DNA of 64,000 nt from Prevotella sp. E13-27 (GTDB lineage Bacteria; Bacteroidota; Bacteroidia; Bacteroidales; Bacteroidaceae): contig NZ_JALPSC010000002.1 of NCBI RefSeq assembly GCF_023217965.1, positions 372,001 through 436,000 of the forward strand. Reading direction: 5' to 3'. This document shows positions 17,656-26,458 of this stretch, piece by piece. Both the position numbers and the translations under genes were made by a program. Each line of letters opens with the position of its first letter. Position 1 is the first letter of the stretch. Below the pieces are notes generated by a model, which did no database searches, was not told the DNA's origin, and was given only the letters and a program-made list of their open reading frames with translations.

Positions 17656-18294
17656 ATGAAAAAAGCATTCAAACTTTTCGTTGCAGCGCTGATGCTCTTC
17701 ACAGCTACCAGTGCCAATGCACAGTTCTCACGCAAGGAGAACAACCGTGTTCCCGATCGTTTCCATATGGGCCTGCGTGGTGGCGTTACCGTTAGCTCAT
17801 TTAGTGAAAGTGGATTAGAGCCTCTCACCATGCCTTATGGCGGTTTTGGCCTTGACTTCCAGATTGCACCCATCCCTCTCTTCCTGGGAACAGGAGCTTA
17901 CTACATGGACCGTGGCTATACTTACGACAAATATACTTATGGAGGCTATTATGAAAAAGACCAGCACGACCGTCACTCTGTTGTGCTGCCATGGACTTTG
18001 AGCTATCACATCAATGTCGCTCCTAACTTCTTTATTAATCCATTCTTAGGCGCTGTCGTGTCTTTTGATGTGGAAGAGGATGAAGAAGAGCTTGTGGACT
18101 ACAGCCTTCGCATTGGCACCAGCTTGAACTTTGGCCGCCTCTATGTTGACTTGGGCTATGACTACGGTCTGAAGGAGTGGGAGAAAGAATCCAGGTATTA
18201 TTCTACCGGTAAGTACTATACTAGCAAGGTTAAGTATGGCACTTGTGGCGTGTTCTTCATGACCCTTGGCTTCAACTGGGCAGGCAGCCGCTAA
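17656..18294 (+). CDS. Outer-membrane beta-barrel protein, paralog 1
   Basis: This 212-residue protein has a signal peptide (cleavage near TSANAQFS) and alternating amphipathic strands such as GLRGGVTVSSF, PLFLGTGAYYMDRGY and LYVDLGYDYGL. It ends FMTLGFNWAGSR, with a final strand suited to barrel insertion. It resembles the outer-membrane protein beta-barrel (porin-like, PF13568-type) families of Bacteroidetes. The next gene is a close paralog sharing the first 40 residues and the last 12. It is separated from the SUMF1-like gene by 26 bases and is probably in the same operon. The ligand is unknown. Confidence 0.8.
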   Translation: MKKAFKLFVAALMLFTATSANAQFSRKENNRVPDRFHMGLRGGVTVSSFSESGLEPLTMPYGGFGLDFQIAPIPLFLGTGAYYMDRGYTYDKYTYGGYYEKDQHDRHSVVLPWTLSYHINVAPNFFINPFLGAVVSFDVEEDEEELVDYSLRIGTSLNFGRLYVDLGYDYGLKEWEKESRYYSTGKYYTSKVKYGTCGVFFMTLGFNWAGSR

Positions 18295-18332
18295 ATAATT
18301 AGAAAACATTAATCATTTATAAATAAACTCTT

Positions 18333-19007
18333 ATGAAAAAGACATTCAAACTTTTCGTAGCAGCACTGATGCTTCTCGGCGCTACAAGTGCTAATGCACA
18401 GTTCTCACAGAAAGAGAACAACCGTGTTCCCGACCGTTTCCACATGGGTTTGCGCTTTGCTTATACTGCAAACACCTCAACATGGGAAAACGTATATTCG
18501 AAGAAGGGAAGCACTCTTGACACCAAAGCGCTTTCATTCGGTTCGTTCGGTATCGGCATGGACTTCCAGGTAGCACCCGTTCCCCTGTTCCTGGAGACTG
18601 GTTTCTACTATGTCAACAAGGGTTTCTCGCTGGATACCGACAAGTGGAAGTATGATGAGATACAGCATCTCCACATGCTTGAAATACCTTTTGTAATAAG
18701 CTATCACATCAATGTTGCTCCAAACCTGTTCATCAACCCATTCCTCGGCGCTTATTATGCTGCTGGTGGACCTGATGGTGACTTGTGGAAAGATATTGAT
18801 GCAGATGATGCACTTAGCGATTACGGTCTGCGCTTTGGCTGTGGTCTGAACTTCGGTCGTTTGGTTGTCAATATGGGTTATGACTATGGTCTTGCAGATA
18901 TCGAGCCAAACAAAAAGTTCATCTCTACCTACAGCTCTAAGACACCAACCTTCAAGACAGGCATGTTCTTCATGACTCTCGGCTTCAACTGGGCAGGTAG
19001 CCGCTAA
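18333..19007 (+). CDS. Outer-membrane beta-barrel protein, paralog 2
   Basis: This 224-residue paralog begins almost identically to its neighbour (TFKLFVAALMLLGATSANAQ, then NNRVPDRFHMGLR) and ends FMTLGFNWAGSR. Its central strands and loops diverge strongly, for example KGFSLDTDKWKYDEIQHLHM. Tandem duplication followed by loop divergence is the simplest explanation. A strong terminator follows the stop. Confidence 0.8.
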   Translation: MKKTFKLFVAALMLLGATSANAQFSQKENNRVPDRFHMGLRFAYTANTSTWENVYSKKGSTLDTKALSFGSFGIGMDFQVAPVPLFLETGFYYVNKGFSLDTDKWKYDEIQHLHMLEIPFVISYHINVAPNLFINPFLGAYYAAGGPDGDLWKDIDADDALSDYGLRFGCGLNFGRLVVNMGYDYGLADIEPNKKFISTYSSKTPTFKTGMFFMTLGFNWAGSR

Positions 19008-19029
19008 TCATAGATAATCAAAAAACAAG

Positions 19030-19069
19030 AATGAGAGGAAGCGCGTGTGTGCTTCCTCTCATTGTTTTT
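19030..19069 (+). terminator. Strong terminator after OMP paralog 2
   Basis: AATGAGAGGAAGC and GCTTCCTCTCATT form a perfect 13-bp stem with an 8-base loop, followed by GTTTTTA. Confidence 0.9.
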
Positions 19070-19085
19070 ACACCTAAAGTTCTTT

Positions 19086-19156
19086 CTAACTCATCCCCCT
19101 CCCCTCTGGCGCTCGGCGCTTGCGACGCTTGGCTCGTCCAAGAATGGAAGGGGTGG
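19086..19156. repeat. GC-rich palindromic element A (3' of smalltalk copy 1)
   Basis: This 71-bp unit begins TCTAACTCATCC and ends GAATGGAAGGGGTGG. C-rich and G-rich ends face each other around a GC-rich core (GCGCTCGGCGCTTGCGACGC). It abuts the stop codon of the smalltalk gene. Near-identical copies lie at 19585-19657 and 50934-51006, with a short form at 50556-50595. Confidence 0.85.
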
Positions 19157-19158
19157 CT

Positions 19159-19251
19159 CTACATGCAGCTCTGCACTCCGAGGCTTGTTGCTATCGCGGT
19201 AAGTATTGCCGCAATTGTCTGCAACACAAATTTCCACGTTTCGTTCTTCAT
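19159..19251 (-). CDS. Smalltalk-type small protein, copy 1
   Basis: This is a 30-residue peptide, too short for ordinary gene finders. It begins MKNETWKFVLQTIAAILTAI and ends in a Gly-Val-Gln-Ser-Cys-Met tail. It matches the 'smalltalk protein' family known from Bacteroides and Prevotella: a short basic/amphipathic head, one hydrophobic helix and a C-terminal Cys. Its position downstream of an HU-like gene is also typical of the family. A second copy at 50598-50690 differs only silently or nearly so. Function is unknown; membrane association is inferred from the hydrophobic helix. Confidence 0.88.
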   Translation of the reverse strand: MKNETWKFVLQTIAAILTAIATSLGVQSCM

Positions 19252-19584
19252 AATCACTAGTTTTTTTCTTTGTTTGTCAAGAATCGAATTGTTGTCTTTT
19301 TTCTTAGAAACGAATTCCCATAATTAACATAATTTGTTCCACGAATTTTATTAATAATATTTGTCAAGAATTTGAGAATTTTCCTTTCTTAGAATTTTTT
19401 GCTACGCAAAGGAATTAGAGATGGCTGCGCATGAAAAGCAAACTATTATTTCGACCGTAGGTCGAGTCTCAAATTCAAATAATTCTTTATCTCGCGGAAA
19501 TGAAAATTCTCTAATTACTGCGAGCACTCGTGGGTCTTCGACAAATCTCTCTAATTCTTGACAAATAAATTAATCATTGACTTT
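19252..19584. repeat. Gene-free stretch with about 208-bp inverted-repeat element, cassette copy 1
   Basis: No gene is visible between smalltalk and HU. The AT-rich stretch contains perfect 14-bp arms ATTTGTCAAGAATT (19359-19372) and AATTCTTGACAAAT (19553-19566). Nested inside are weaker arms and the small palindrome CGACCGTAGGTCG. It is unrelated in sequence to the inverted repeat at the same place in cassette copy 2 (50742-50905). Confidence 0.75.
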
Positions 19585-19657
19585 TCTAACTCATCCCCTT
19601 CCCCTCGGGCGCTCGGCGCTTGCGACGCTTGGCTCGTCCAAGAATGGAAGGGGTGGG
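19585..19657. repeat. GC-rich palindromic element B (3' of HU copy 1)
   Basis: This is a near-identical copy of the 19086-19156 element, 9 bases from the HU stop codon. Position suggests it acts as, or near, the transcript end. Confidence 0.85.
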
Positions 19658-19666
19658 TTTTAGGTT

Positions 19667-20164
19667 TTAAGGCTCTTCCTCCACTGCCCCTGGGTTCGGC
19701 GTCTCATTGCTGTTGCCACTTGCGCTTCCGTCGACCGGATATCCGCCCTCGAGACCAATCTTCGTGGTGAGCGTGTTGCTCTGTCGCATCACCCTTGCGG
19801 TGTAGATGCTGTTCTTGCTCTGGTCGGCGAGGAACTTCACGCCTATGCGTGTGATGTTCTTCGAGATGTCGAAGTCTTCGGAGCTGTCCGCGCCTGTGGA
19901 GCTGGCGCCGAGGTAGAGCGTGCCTATTCCGTCGAGCTTCACCTTGTAGCCCTCTGCCAGCTGCTCTGCTATGCAGTGCATCAGCTTGCGGGTCACGCCC
20001 AGCACCACATCGTCGGTATAGACGGAGCCGTGCTTCATGATGTGGTTGGCCAGCTCATCGGTGCCCATCGTGCCGCGGTGGAGCACCTTGCCATACCACT
20101 TGCCGTAACACTTTGTCAGCTTCTCGTTTGTGTTCTGATACTTCTTAATTGTAATTGTTCCCAT
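19667..20164 (-). CDS. HU-family DNA-binding protein, copy 1
   Basis: This 165-residue protein belongs to the Bacteroidetes HU-HIG branch of nucleoid proteins. It has an extended N-terminal segment (TIKKYQNTNEKLTKCYGKWY) before the HU fold (LANHIMKHGSVYTDDVVLGV, then KVKLDGIGTLYLGA). The tail ends in acidic AVEEEP. It should bind or bend DNA. A copy at 51017-51514 differs at about two residues (Thr/Ile near 34, Pro/Leu near 147). A promoter with a leader of roughly 145 bases lies upstream and the smalltalk gene lies downstream. Such pairs are common in Bacteroidetes beside VirE/DUF3987 primases. Confidence 0.9.
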   Translation of the reverse strand: MGTITIKKYQNTNEKLTKCYGKWYGKVLHRGTMGTDELANHIMKHGSVYTDDVVLGVTRKLMHCIAEQLAEGYKVKLDGIGTLYLGASSTGADSSEDFDISKNITRIGVKFLADQSKNSIYTARVMRQSNTLTTKIGLEGGYPVDGSASGNSNETPNPGAVEEEP

Positions 20165-20347
20165 AGTTTTTAATAGTTTAAAGGTTTAAGTTGTTTAAGT
20201 AGTTTGAGTTCTCTCGTGAGCGTTCTTCCTGATTGCTGGCGGTGTTTTTTCTGTTCGCCGCGTGCGTTCTTTCTAAACGCTGTTGTGTGTCATTGTGGTG
20301 CATCCTAAACACAGTACAAAGGTACTAAATTTTGAGGTGCCACGCAA
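20165..20347 (-). promoter_or_regulatory. Promoter and long conserved leader of HU copy 1
   Basis: The minus strand carries TTG (20345-20347) and TACCTTTG (20317-20324) with a 20-base spacer, predicting a start near 20310 and a leader of about 145 bases. The leader contains the hairpin GCGTT-TAGAAAG-AACGC and a T/A-rich TTTAA repeat tract before the ATG. It is almost identical upstream of HU copy 2 except for repeat number. Confidence 0.65.
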
Positions 20348-20390
20348 GGATTCCTTTCATTTATCTCAGATTTATTTCAAATGTTAAAAT

Positions 20391-20552
20391 TGACGTAGCT
20401 ACGCAGCTACACAGCTACATTTGCTTTCGTAGAAAGTGTCATTTACTAATGGGTGCTACTTTTATATATAATATAAAAAATTTTCACTTAAATAGTCACT
20501 ACATGAATTTACCTTATGTAGCTGTGTAGCTGTGTAGCTGCGTCATGTCTTT
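20391..20552. repeat. Inverted repeat with GTAGCT-type tandem arms, upstream of HU copy 1
   Basis: The left arm (about 20391-20420) repeats CGCAGCTACACAGCTACA. The right arm (about 20516-20552) reads TGTAGCTGTGTAGCTG with further units. The arms are complementary over about 27 bases with few mismatches and enclose about 95 AT-rich bases. No gene lies here. Confidence 0.75.
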
Positions 20553-20586
20553 TAGACATTTCCTGATTTCCTATTTCAGTACAAGA

Positions 20587-20646
20587 CAACATTTCGAAAT
20601 GAGAAGAAAATCATCAAAAAAGTGCCGTAAAGTGGAAAATGTAATT
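20587..20646. repeat. Left direct repeat flanking the RAYT locus
   Basis: A 60-base sequence including AAAAAAGTGCCGTAAAGTGG recurs with few differences at 22014-22074, on the other side of the Y1 transposase-like gene. Confidence 0.85.
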
Positions 20647-20664
20647 AGGGGGAGAAGAGGGGCG

Positions 20665-20790
20665 GCTTTTCTGTAGCTCACGCTACAGACACGGTGGCGC
20701 GGTTTGCTACAGGCAATGTGGAGCTCACGCTACAGACACGGTGGTGGCAATGAGGGCGGTTTGATGTAGGGACGGTGGCAGCACCAATGA
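20665..20790. repeat. REP-like palindromes 3' of the RAYT gene
   Basis: CTGTAGC-TCAC-GCTACAG is a perfect 7-bp hairpin followed by ACACGGTGG, and degenerate copies follow. The GTAG tetranucleotide beside a hairpin is a known REP signature. A very similar stretch (CTGTAGC-TGAC-GCTACAG then CACGGTGG) lies inside the coding region near 21471. Confidence 0.7.
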
Positions 20791-20851
20791 TTTTATGGTA
20801 TTGAATCAGTGGAAGCTTCTATGGTAAACTAAAAGCTCAGAGAAGGAAATC

Positions 20852-21982
20852 TCAGCGAAGTCCTTGCGTGGAAACTCTCGTGGTGTGGCTGATGGCACAG
20901 ACGCTCTCGGTAAGACGGTTGAGGTAATGGAAACGGTCATAATCGCTTTTGAAGGAAGGCATGTCCTCTGGCCACGGCGCGAGAATGAGCAGCGTACCGG
21001 CGGCACAAGCATCGAAACGGCTACGCTCGGGTTTCCAATACTGGCCGATAGGCTCAGATTGTACGTGTATCAGGCGCAGCCCTTGATGCAAGGCGATGTT
21101 CTTTATGCGCTTTTCACATTCGGAGATGCCTGGGGTGACCAGTACGTCGCCACTCTCGGCTGCTGATAGTAGCCTATGGCGTTCAGTCTCCCAGAAGTTT
21201 GTCTGTTCCGTAGGGATGCCGTCTGTCTTGCGATGGAAGAACACTTGGTGTTTTTCTGGTTGTCGCAACAGCAGAAGATTGCCGAAGGCGCTGTAGCGCG
21301 TGCCTCCAATGGTTATACAAAGTGCACGCTGGAACAGGTCAGGATATTCGCGGCGCATCATCAGGCGGCGGGGGTTGTCGCGCAGGTAGCGTTTCCAGTT
21401 GTCCAGCTGGCCGTCGCGCATGAGGATGTGGTCATTGTAGTTGGGGGCGAAGAGGGGAGGACGGTTTGCTGTAGCTGACGCTACAGGCACGGTGGCAGAG
21501 CAAGGCTGGCTTTTTACGACAGGCACGGTGGCAGAGCAAGACTGGGTTTTTACGACAGGCACGGTGGAAGAGGCGTTAGCCTTGGCTTCCTCCAGCAAGC
21601 GCCACCAAGCACGGCTGACGCCGCCCTTGAATGCACCGATGATGATGCCGAGATGCTTGCCTTCAGGTAGCGGTGCGTTGATGCGAACTATCATGTGAAT
21701 ATGGTCGGGCATGAGGCACACTTGCCAGACGTCAACCATTCGATAGTAGTGGTGAATCTTAGGAATCTCGTCGGTGAGCACGGCTTCTCCAAGGGGAGAA
21801 GGGTGAAGATGGGGAGCTTCGCCACCTGATTTTGTGGTGCCGACTATCTTGCCAAAGACCGGCCGTCGGTCGGCAACGGCCATCGTAACCTCGTATGTCC
21901 CAGGTATGGCGTAGTTGTGGCCAAACATGCGGCGGGTCTGATTAGACTTATTTGCGCAATTATTGGAGGACTGTTGATCCAT
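20852..21982 (-). CDS. REP-associated Y1 transposase (RAYT) with DprA-like C-terminal domain
   Basis: This is a 376-residue HUH-superfamily single-strand DNA nuclease/transposase relative. The N-terminal Y1 domain has the metal-binding H94-I-H96 in LMPDHIHMIV and the likely catalytic Tyr199 in NWKRYLRDNPRR. Ordinary RAYTs end about there. Here roughly 150 more residues follow, with GDVLVTPGISECEKRIKNIA, GLRLIHVQSEPIGQYW and a Gly/Ala-rich TLLILAP, resembling the Rossmann-like fold of DprA/LOG proteins. Residues about 139-170 are a 12-residue repeat (TVPVVKTQSCSA) encoded by 36-bp tandem DNA. REP-like hairpins lie nearby and direct repeats flank the locus. TATCTTTG at 22003-22010 is its -7 box. 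Confidence 0.75.
   Translation of the reverse strand: MDQQSSNNCANKSNQTRRMFGHNYAIPGTYEVTMAVADRRPVFGKIVGTTKSGGEAPHLHPSPLGEAVLTDEIPKIHHYYRMVDVWQVCLMPDHIHMIVRINAPLPEGKHLGIIIGAFKGGVSRAWWRLLEEAKANASSTVPVVKTQSCSATVPVVKSQPCSATVPVASATANRPPLFAPNYNDHILMRDGQLDNWKRYLRDNPRRLMMRREYPDLFQRALCITIGGTRYSAFGNLLLLRQPEKHQVFFHRKTDGIPTEQTNFWETERHRLLSAAESGDVLVTPGISECEKRIKNIALHQGLRLIHVQSEPIGQYWKPERSRFDACAAGTLLILAPWPEDMPSFKSDYDRFHYLNRLTESVCAISHTTRVSTQGLR
21483..21575. repeat. 36-bp tandem repeat inside the RAYT gene
   Basis: Two full 36-base units (21483-21518 and 21519-21554) and a partial third begin ACAGGCACGGTGGCAGAG. The length is a multiple of three, giving a 12-residue protein repeat. The left end joins a REP-like hairpin. 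Confidence 0.85.
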
Positions 21983-22002
21983 GGCTTTCGTTCTATCTGC
22001 TG

Positions 22003-22010
22003 CAAAGATA
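22003..22010 (-). promoter_or_regulatory. -7 box for the RAYT gene
   Basis: The minus strand reads TATCTTTG, 20 bases before the start at 21982. Confidence 0.5.
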
Positions 22011-22013
22011 CAT

Positions 22014-22074
22014 CAACATTTCGAAAATGAGAAGAAAAGTATCAAAAAAGTGCCGTAAAGTGGAAAATGTAATT
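22014..22074. repeat. Right direct repeat flanking the RAYT locus
   Basis: This 61-base copy of the 20587-20646 sequence ends 9 bases from the 3' end of the CE6-CE1 gene. The two copies bound about 1.4 kb. Confidence 0.85.
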
Positions 22075-22083
22075 TCTATGGTT

Positions 22084-24102
<2,019 letters not shown>

Positions 24103-24118
24103 TTATGACATTTGGTTG

Positions 24119-24126
24119 CAAATTTA
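24119..24126 (-). promoter_or_regulatory. -7 box for CE6-CE1
   Basis: The minus strand reads TAAATTTG, 37 bases before the CE6-CE1 start. Confidence 0.5.
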
Positions 24127-24233
24127 ATAATTAATTGGAATTCTTTTATGCTAAAATACGTGTTTTTACGGCTGTTGAGACAAATGCAAAACAATGAGAC
24201 ACAAAGAACGATGGAAACATGGAAAGAAAGTCA

Positions 24234-24241
24234 TAACTTTG
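24234..24241 (+). promoter_or_regulatory. -7 box for the GH10-CE1/GH30 operon
   Basis: TAACTTTG lies 38 bases before the GH10-CE1 start. With the previous box it forms a divergent promoter region. Confidence 0.5.
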
Positions 24242-24279
24242 CACACATAAAACTATAAACTCTAACAAATAGCTTAAGA

Positions 24280-26448
24280 ATGAAACATCTAAAGAAGATT
24301 GCCCTGGCAGCAATGCTCGTGATGAGCGGAAGCACTACAACATGGGCACAGGGGCTGAAAGATGCCTACAAGGACTATTTCACTATCGGCGTGGCGCTGA
24401 ACCAGCGCAACATTTCCAATGAGGACCAGATGGCTCTGGTGCGTAAGGAGTTCAACAGCATTACTGCTGAGAACGACATGAAGCCAGGAGAGCAGCATCC
24501 GAAGGAGGGAGTGTGGAACTTCGAGAAGGCTGACCGTATAGCCGACTTCTGCCGCAAGAACGGCATCAAGCTGCGTGGACATTGCCTCTGCTGGCATGCT
24601 CAGTTTGCCGACTGGATGTTCGTAAACAAGAAAGGCAAGGAGGTGAAGAAGGAAGTGTTCTACGAGCGTCTGCGTGAGCACATCCACACCGTTGTGAACC
24701 GTTATAAGGACATAGTATATTGCTGGGACGTGGTAAACGAGGCAATGGCCGATGATGGCGGCTTCCGCGGACCACGACGTGGCGGACAGGAGCCCAGCCC
24801 ATATCGTCAGAGCCGTCACTTCAAGCTCTGTGGCGACGAGTTCATAGCAAAGGCATTCCAGTTCGCACGTGAGGCCGATCCAAACGCTCTGCTGTTCTAC
24901 AACGACTATAGCTGTGTGGACGAGGGCAAGCGCGAGCGTATATATAATATGGTAAAGAAGATGAAGGACGCTGGTGTGCCCATCGACGGTATCGGCATGC
25001 AGGGCCACTACAACATCTATTTCCCTGACGAGGCACAGCTGGACAAGGCTATCAGCCGCTTCAAGGAGATTGTAAACCATATTCACATCACAGAGCTCGA
25101 CCTGCGCATGAACAACGAGAGCGGTGGCCAGCTGATGTTCAGCCGTGGCGAGGCAAAGCCAATGCCGGCATACATGAACACTCTGCAGACTGACCAGTAT
25201 GCCCGCCTGTTCAAAGTGTTCCGCAAGCATGCCGACGTGATAGACAACGTAACGTTCTGGAACCTCGGCGACCGCGACTCATGGCTTGGTGTGAACAACC
25301 ATCCGCTGCCGTTCGACGAGAACTATAAGCCAAAGGCATGCTATCGCGCCATTCGCGACTTCAACCCTGAACTGGACAAGCGCATTCCAAAGGAAGACTT
25401 CCGTCCAAACGCCCTGAACCAGCCCGGACAGGAGTATCCACAGGTGAACAGCGAGGGCTATGCTCGCTTCCGCATCGTGGCTCCAGAGGCAAAGTCGGTA
25501 ATCGTTAGCCTGGGTCTCGGAGGACGTGGAGGCACAGTTCTTCGCAAGAATAAGGACGGAGTATGGGAAGGCACGACAGAAGGGCCGATGGACGAGGGCT
25601 TCCACTACTATCACCTGACCATCGACGGCGCTACTGTCAACGACCCCGGAACACACAACTACTTCGGCTCATGCCGTTGGGAGAGCGGAATAGAGATTCC
25701 TGCTCACGACGAGGACTTCTATCAGGTGAAGAACGTGGCCCACGGCAACGTGCAGCAGGTGTTGTTCTGGAGCGAGAGCACAAAGCAATGCCGTCGCGCA
25801 TTTGTTTATACTCCTCCTACTTACGGCAAGACCATTAAGGACAAGAAAGGCAAGGCCACGCAGGAGCGCTTCCCTGTGCTCTACCTGCAGCATGGATGGG
25901 GTGAGAACGAGACAAGCTGGCCTAACCAGGGCTGTGCAGGAATTATTATGGACAACCTCATCGCAGAAGGAAAGATAAAGCCATTTATCATCGTGATGAC
26001 CTATGGCATGACAAACGACGTGAAGTTCGGAACCATTGGCTCGTTCACAGCCAAGGAGTTTGAGACTGTACTCGTTGACGAGCTTGTGCCTTATATCGAT
26101 GCAAACTTCCTCACTATAGCAAACAAGGAAAAACGCGCTATGGCAGGTCTGTCAATGGGTGGCATAGAGACAAAGCTCATCACGCTCCGTCGTCCCGAGG
26201 TCTTCGGCTACTGGGGTCTGCTCAGCGGCGGACAGTATGCTCCCGAGGACATCAAGGATGCTAAACAGGTGAAGATGATTTTCGAGAGCTGTGGAGGCAG
26301 AGAGAATCCTGACGGCATAAAGAAGAGCATAGATGCTCTGAAAGCTGCCGGCATCAATGCCCATGGCTATGTGTCGCCTGCAACAGGACATGAGTTCCTG
26401 ACATGGCGTCGCAGCCTGAAGGAGATGGCTCCGCTGTTGTTTAAGTAA
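24280..26448 (+). CDS. GH10 xylanase - CE1 feruloyl esterase fusion
   Basis: This 722-residue secreted bifunctional enzyme cuts the xylan chain and releases ferulate. The signal peptide ends near residue 24 (TTWAQ). The GH10 domain (about 25-370) has acid/base Glu154 in WDVVNEAMADDG and nucleophile Glu272 in ITELDLRM. An E-set/CBM48-like domain (about 395-490, YARFRIVAPEAKSVIVSLG) is followed by CE1 with [17 protein letters not shown], nucleophile Ser625 in AGLSMGG and His704 in ATGHEFLTWRRSL. The GH30 gene starts 10 bases after its stop, so the two form an operon. Confidence 0.93.
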   Translation: MKHLKKIALAAMLVMSGSTTTWAQGLKDAYKDYFTIGVALNQRNISNEDQMALVRKEFNSITAENDMKPGEQHPKEGVWNFEKADRIADFCRKNGIKLRGHCLCWHAQFADWMFVNKKGKEVKKEVFYERLREHIHTVVNRYKDIVYCWDVVNEAMADDGGFRGPRRGGQEPSPYRQSRHFKLCGDEFIAKAFQFAREADPNALLFYNDYSCVDEGKRERIYNMVKKMKDAGVPIDGIGMQGHYNIYFPDEAQLDKAISRFKEIVNHIHITELDLRMNNESGGQLMFSRGEAKPMPAYMNTLQTDQYARLFKVFRKHADVIDNVTFWNLGDRDSWLGVNNHPLPFDENYKPKACYRAIRDFNPELDKRIPKEDFRPNALNQPGQEYPQVNSEGYARFRIVAPEAKSVIVSLGLGGRGGTVLRKNKDGVWEGTTEGPMDEGFHYYHLTIDGATVNDPGTHNYFGSCRWESGIEIPAHDEDFYQVKNVAHGNVQQVLFWSESTKQCRRAFVYTPPTYGKTIKDKKGKATQERFPVLYLQHGWGENETSWPNQGCAGIIMDNLIAEGKIKPFIIVMTYGMTNDVKFGTIGSFTAKEFETVLVDELVPYIDANFLTIANKEKRAMAGLSMGGIETKLITLRRPEVFGYWGLLSGGQYAPEDIKDAKQVKMIFESCGGRENPDGIKKSIDALKAAGINAHGYVSPATGHEFLTWRRSLKEMAPLLFK

Positions 26449-26458
26449 AGACAGGGAA

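Noticed and set aside
21483..21575. 36-bp repeats as a CRISPR array
   Set aside because: The units are directly tandem with no spacers, lie in frame inside a coding gene, and no cas genes are present.
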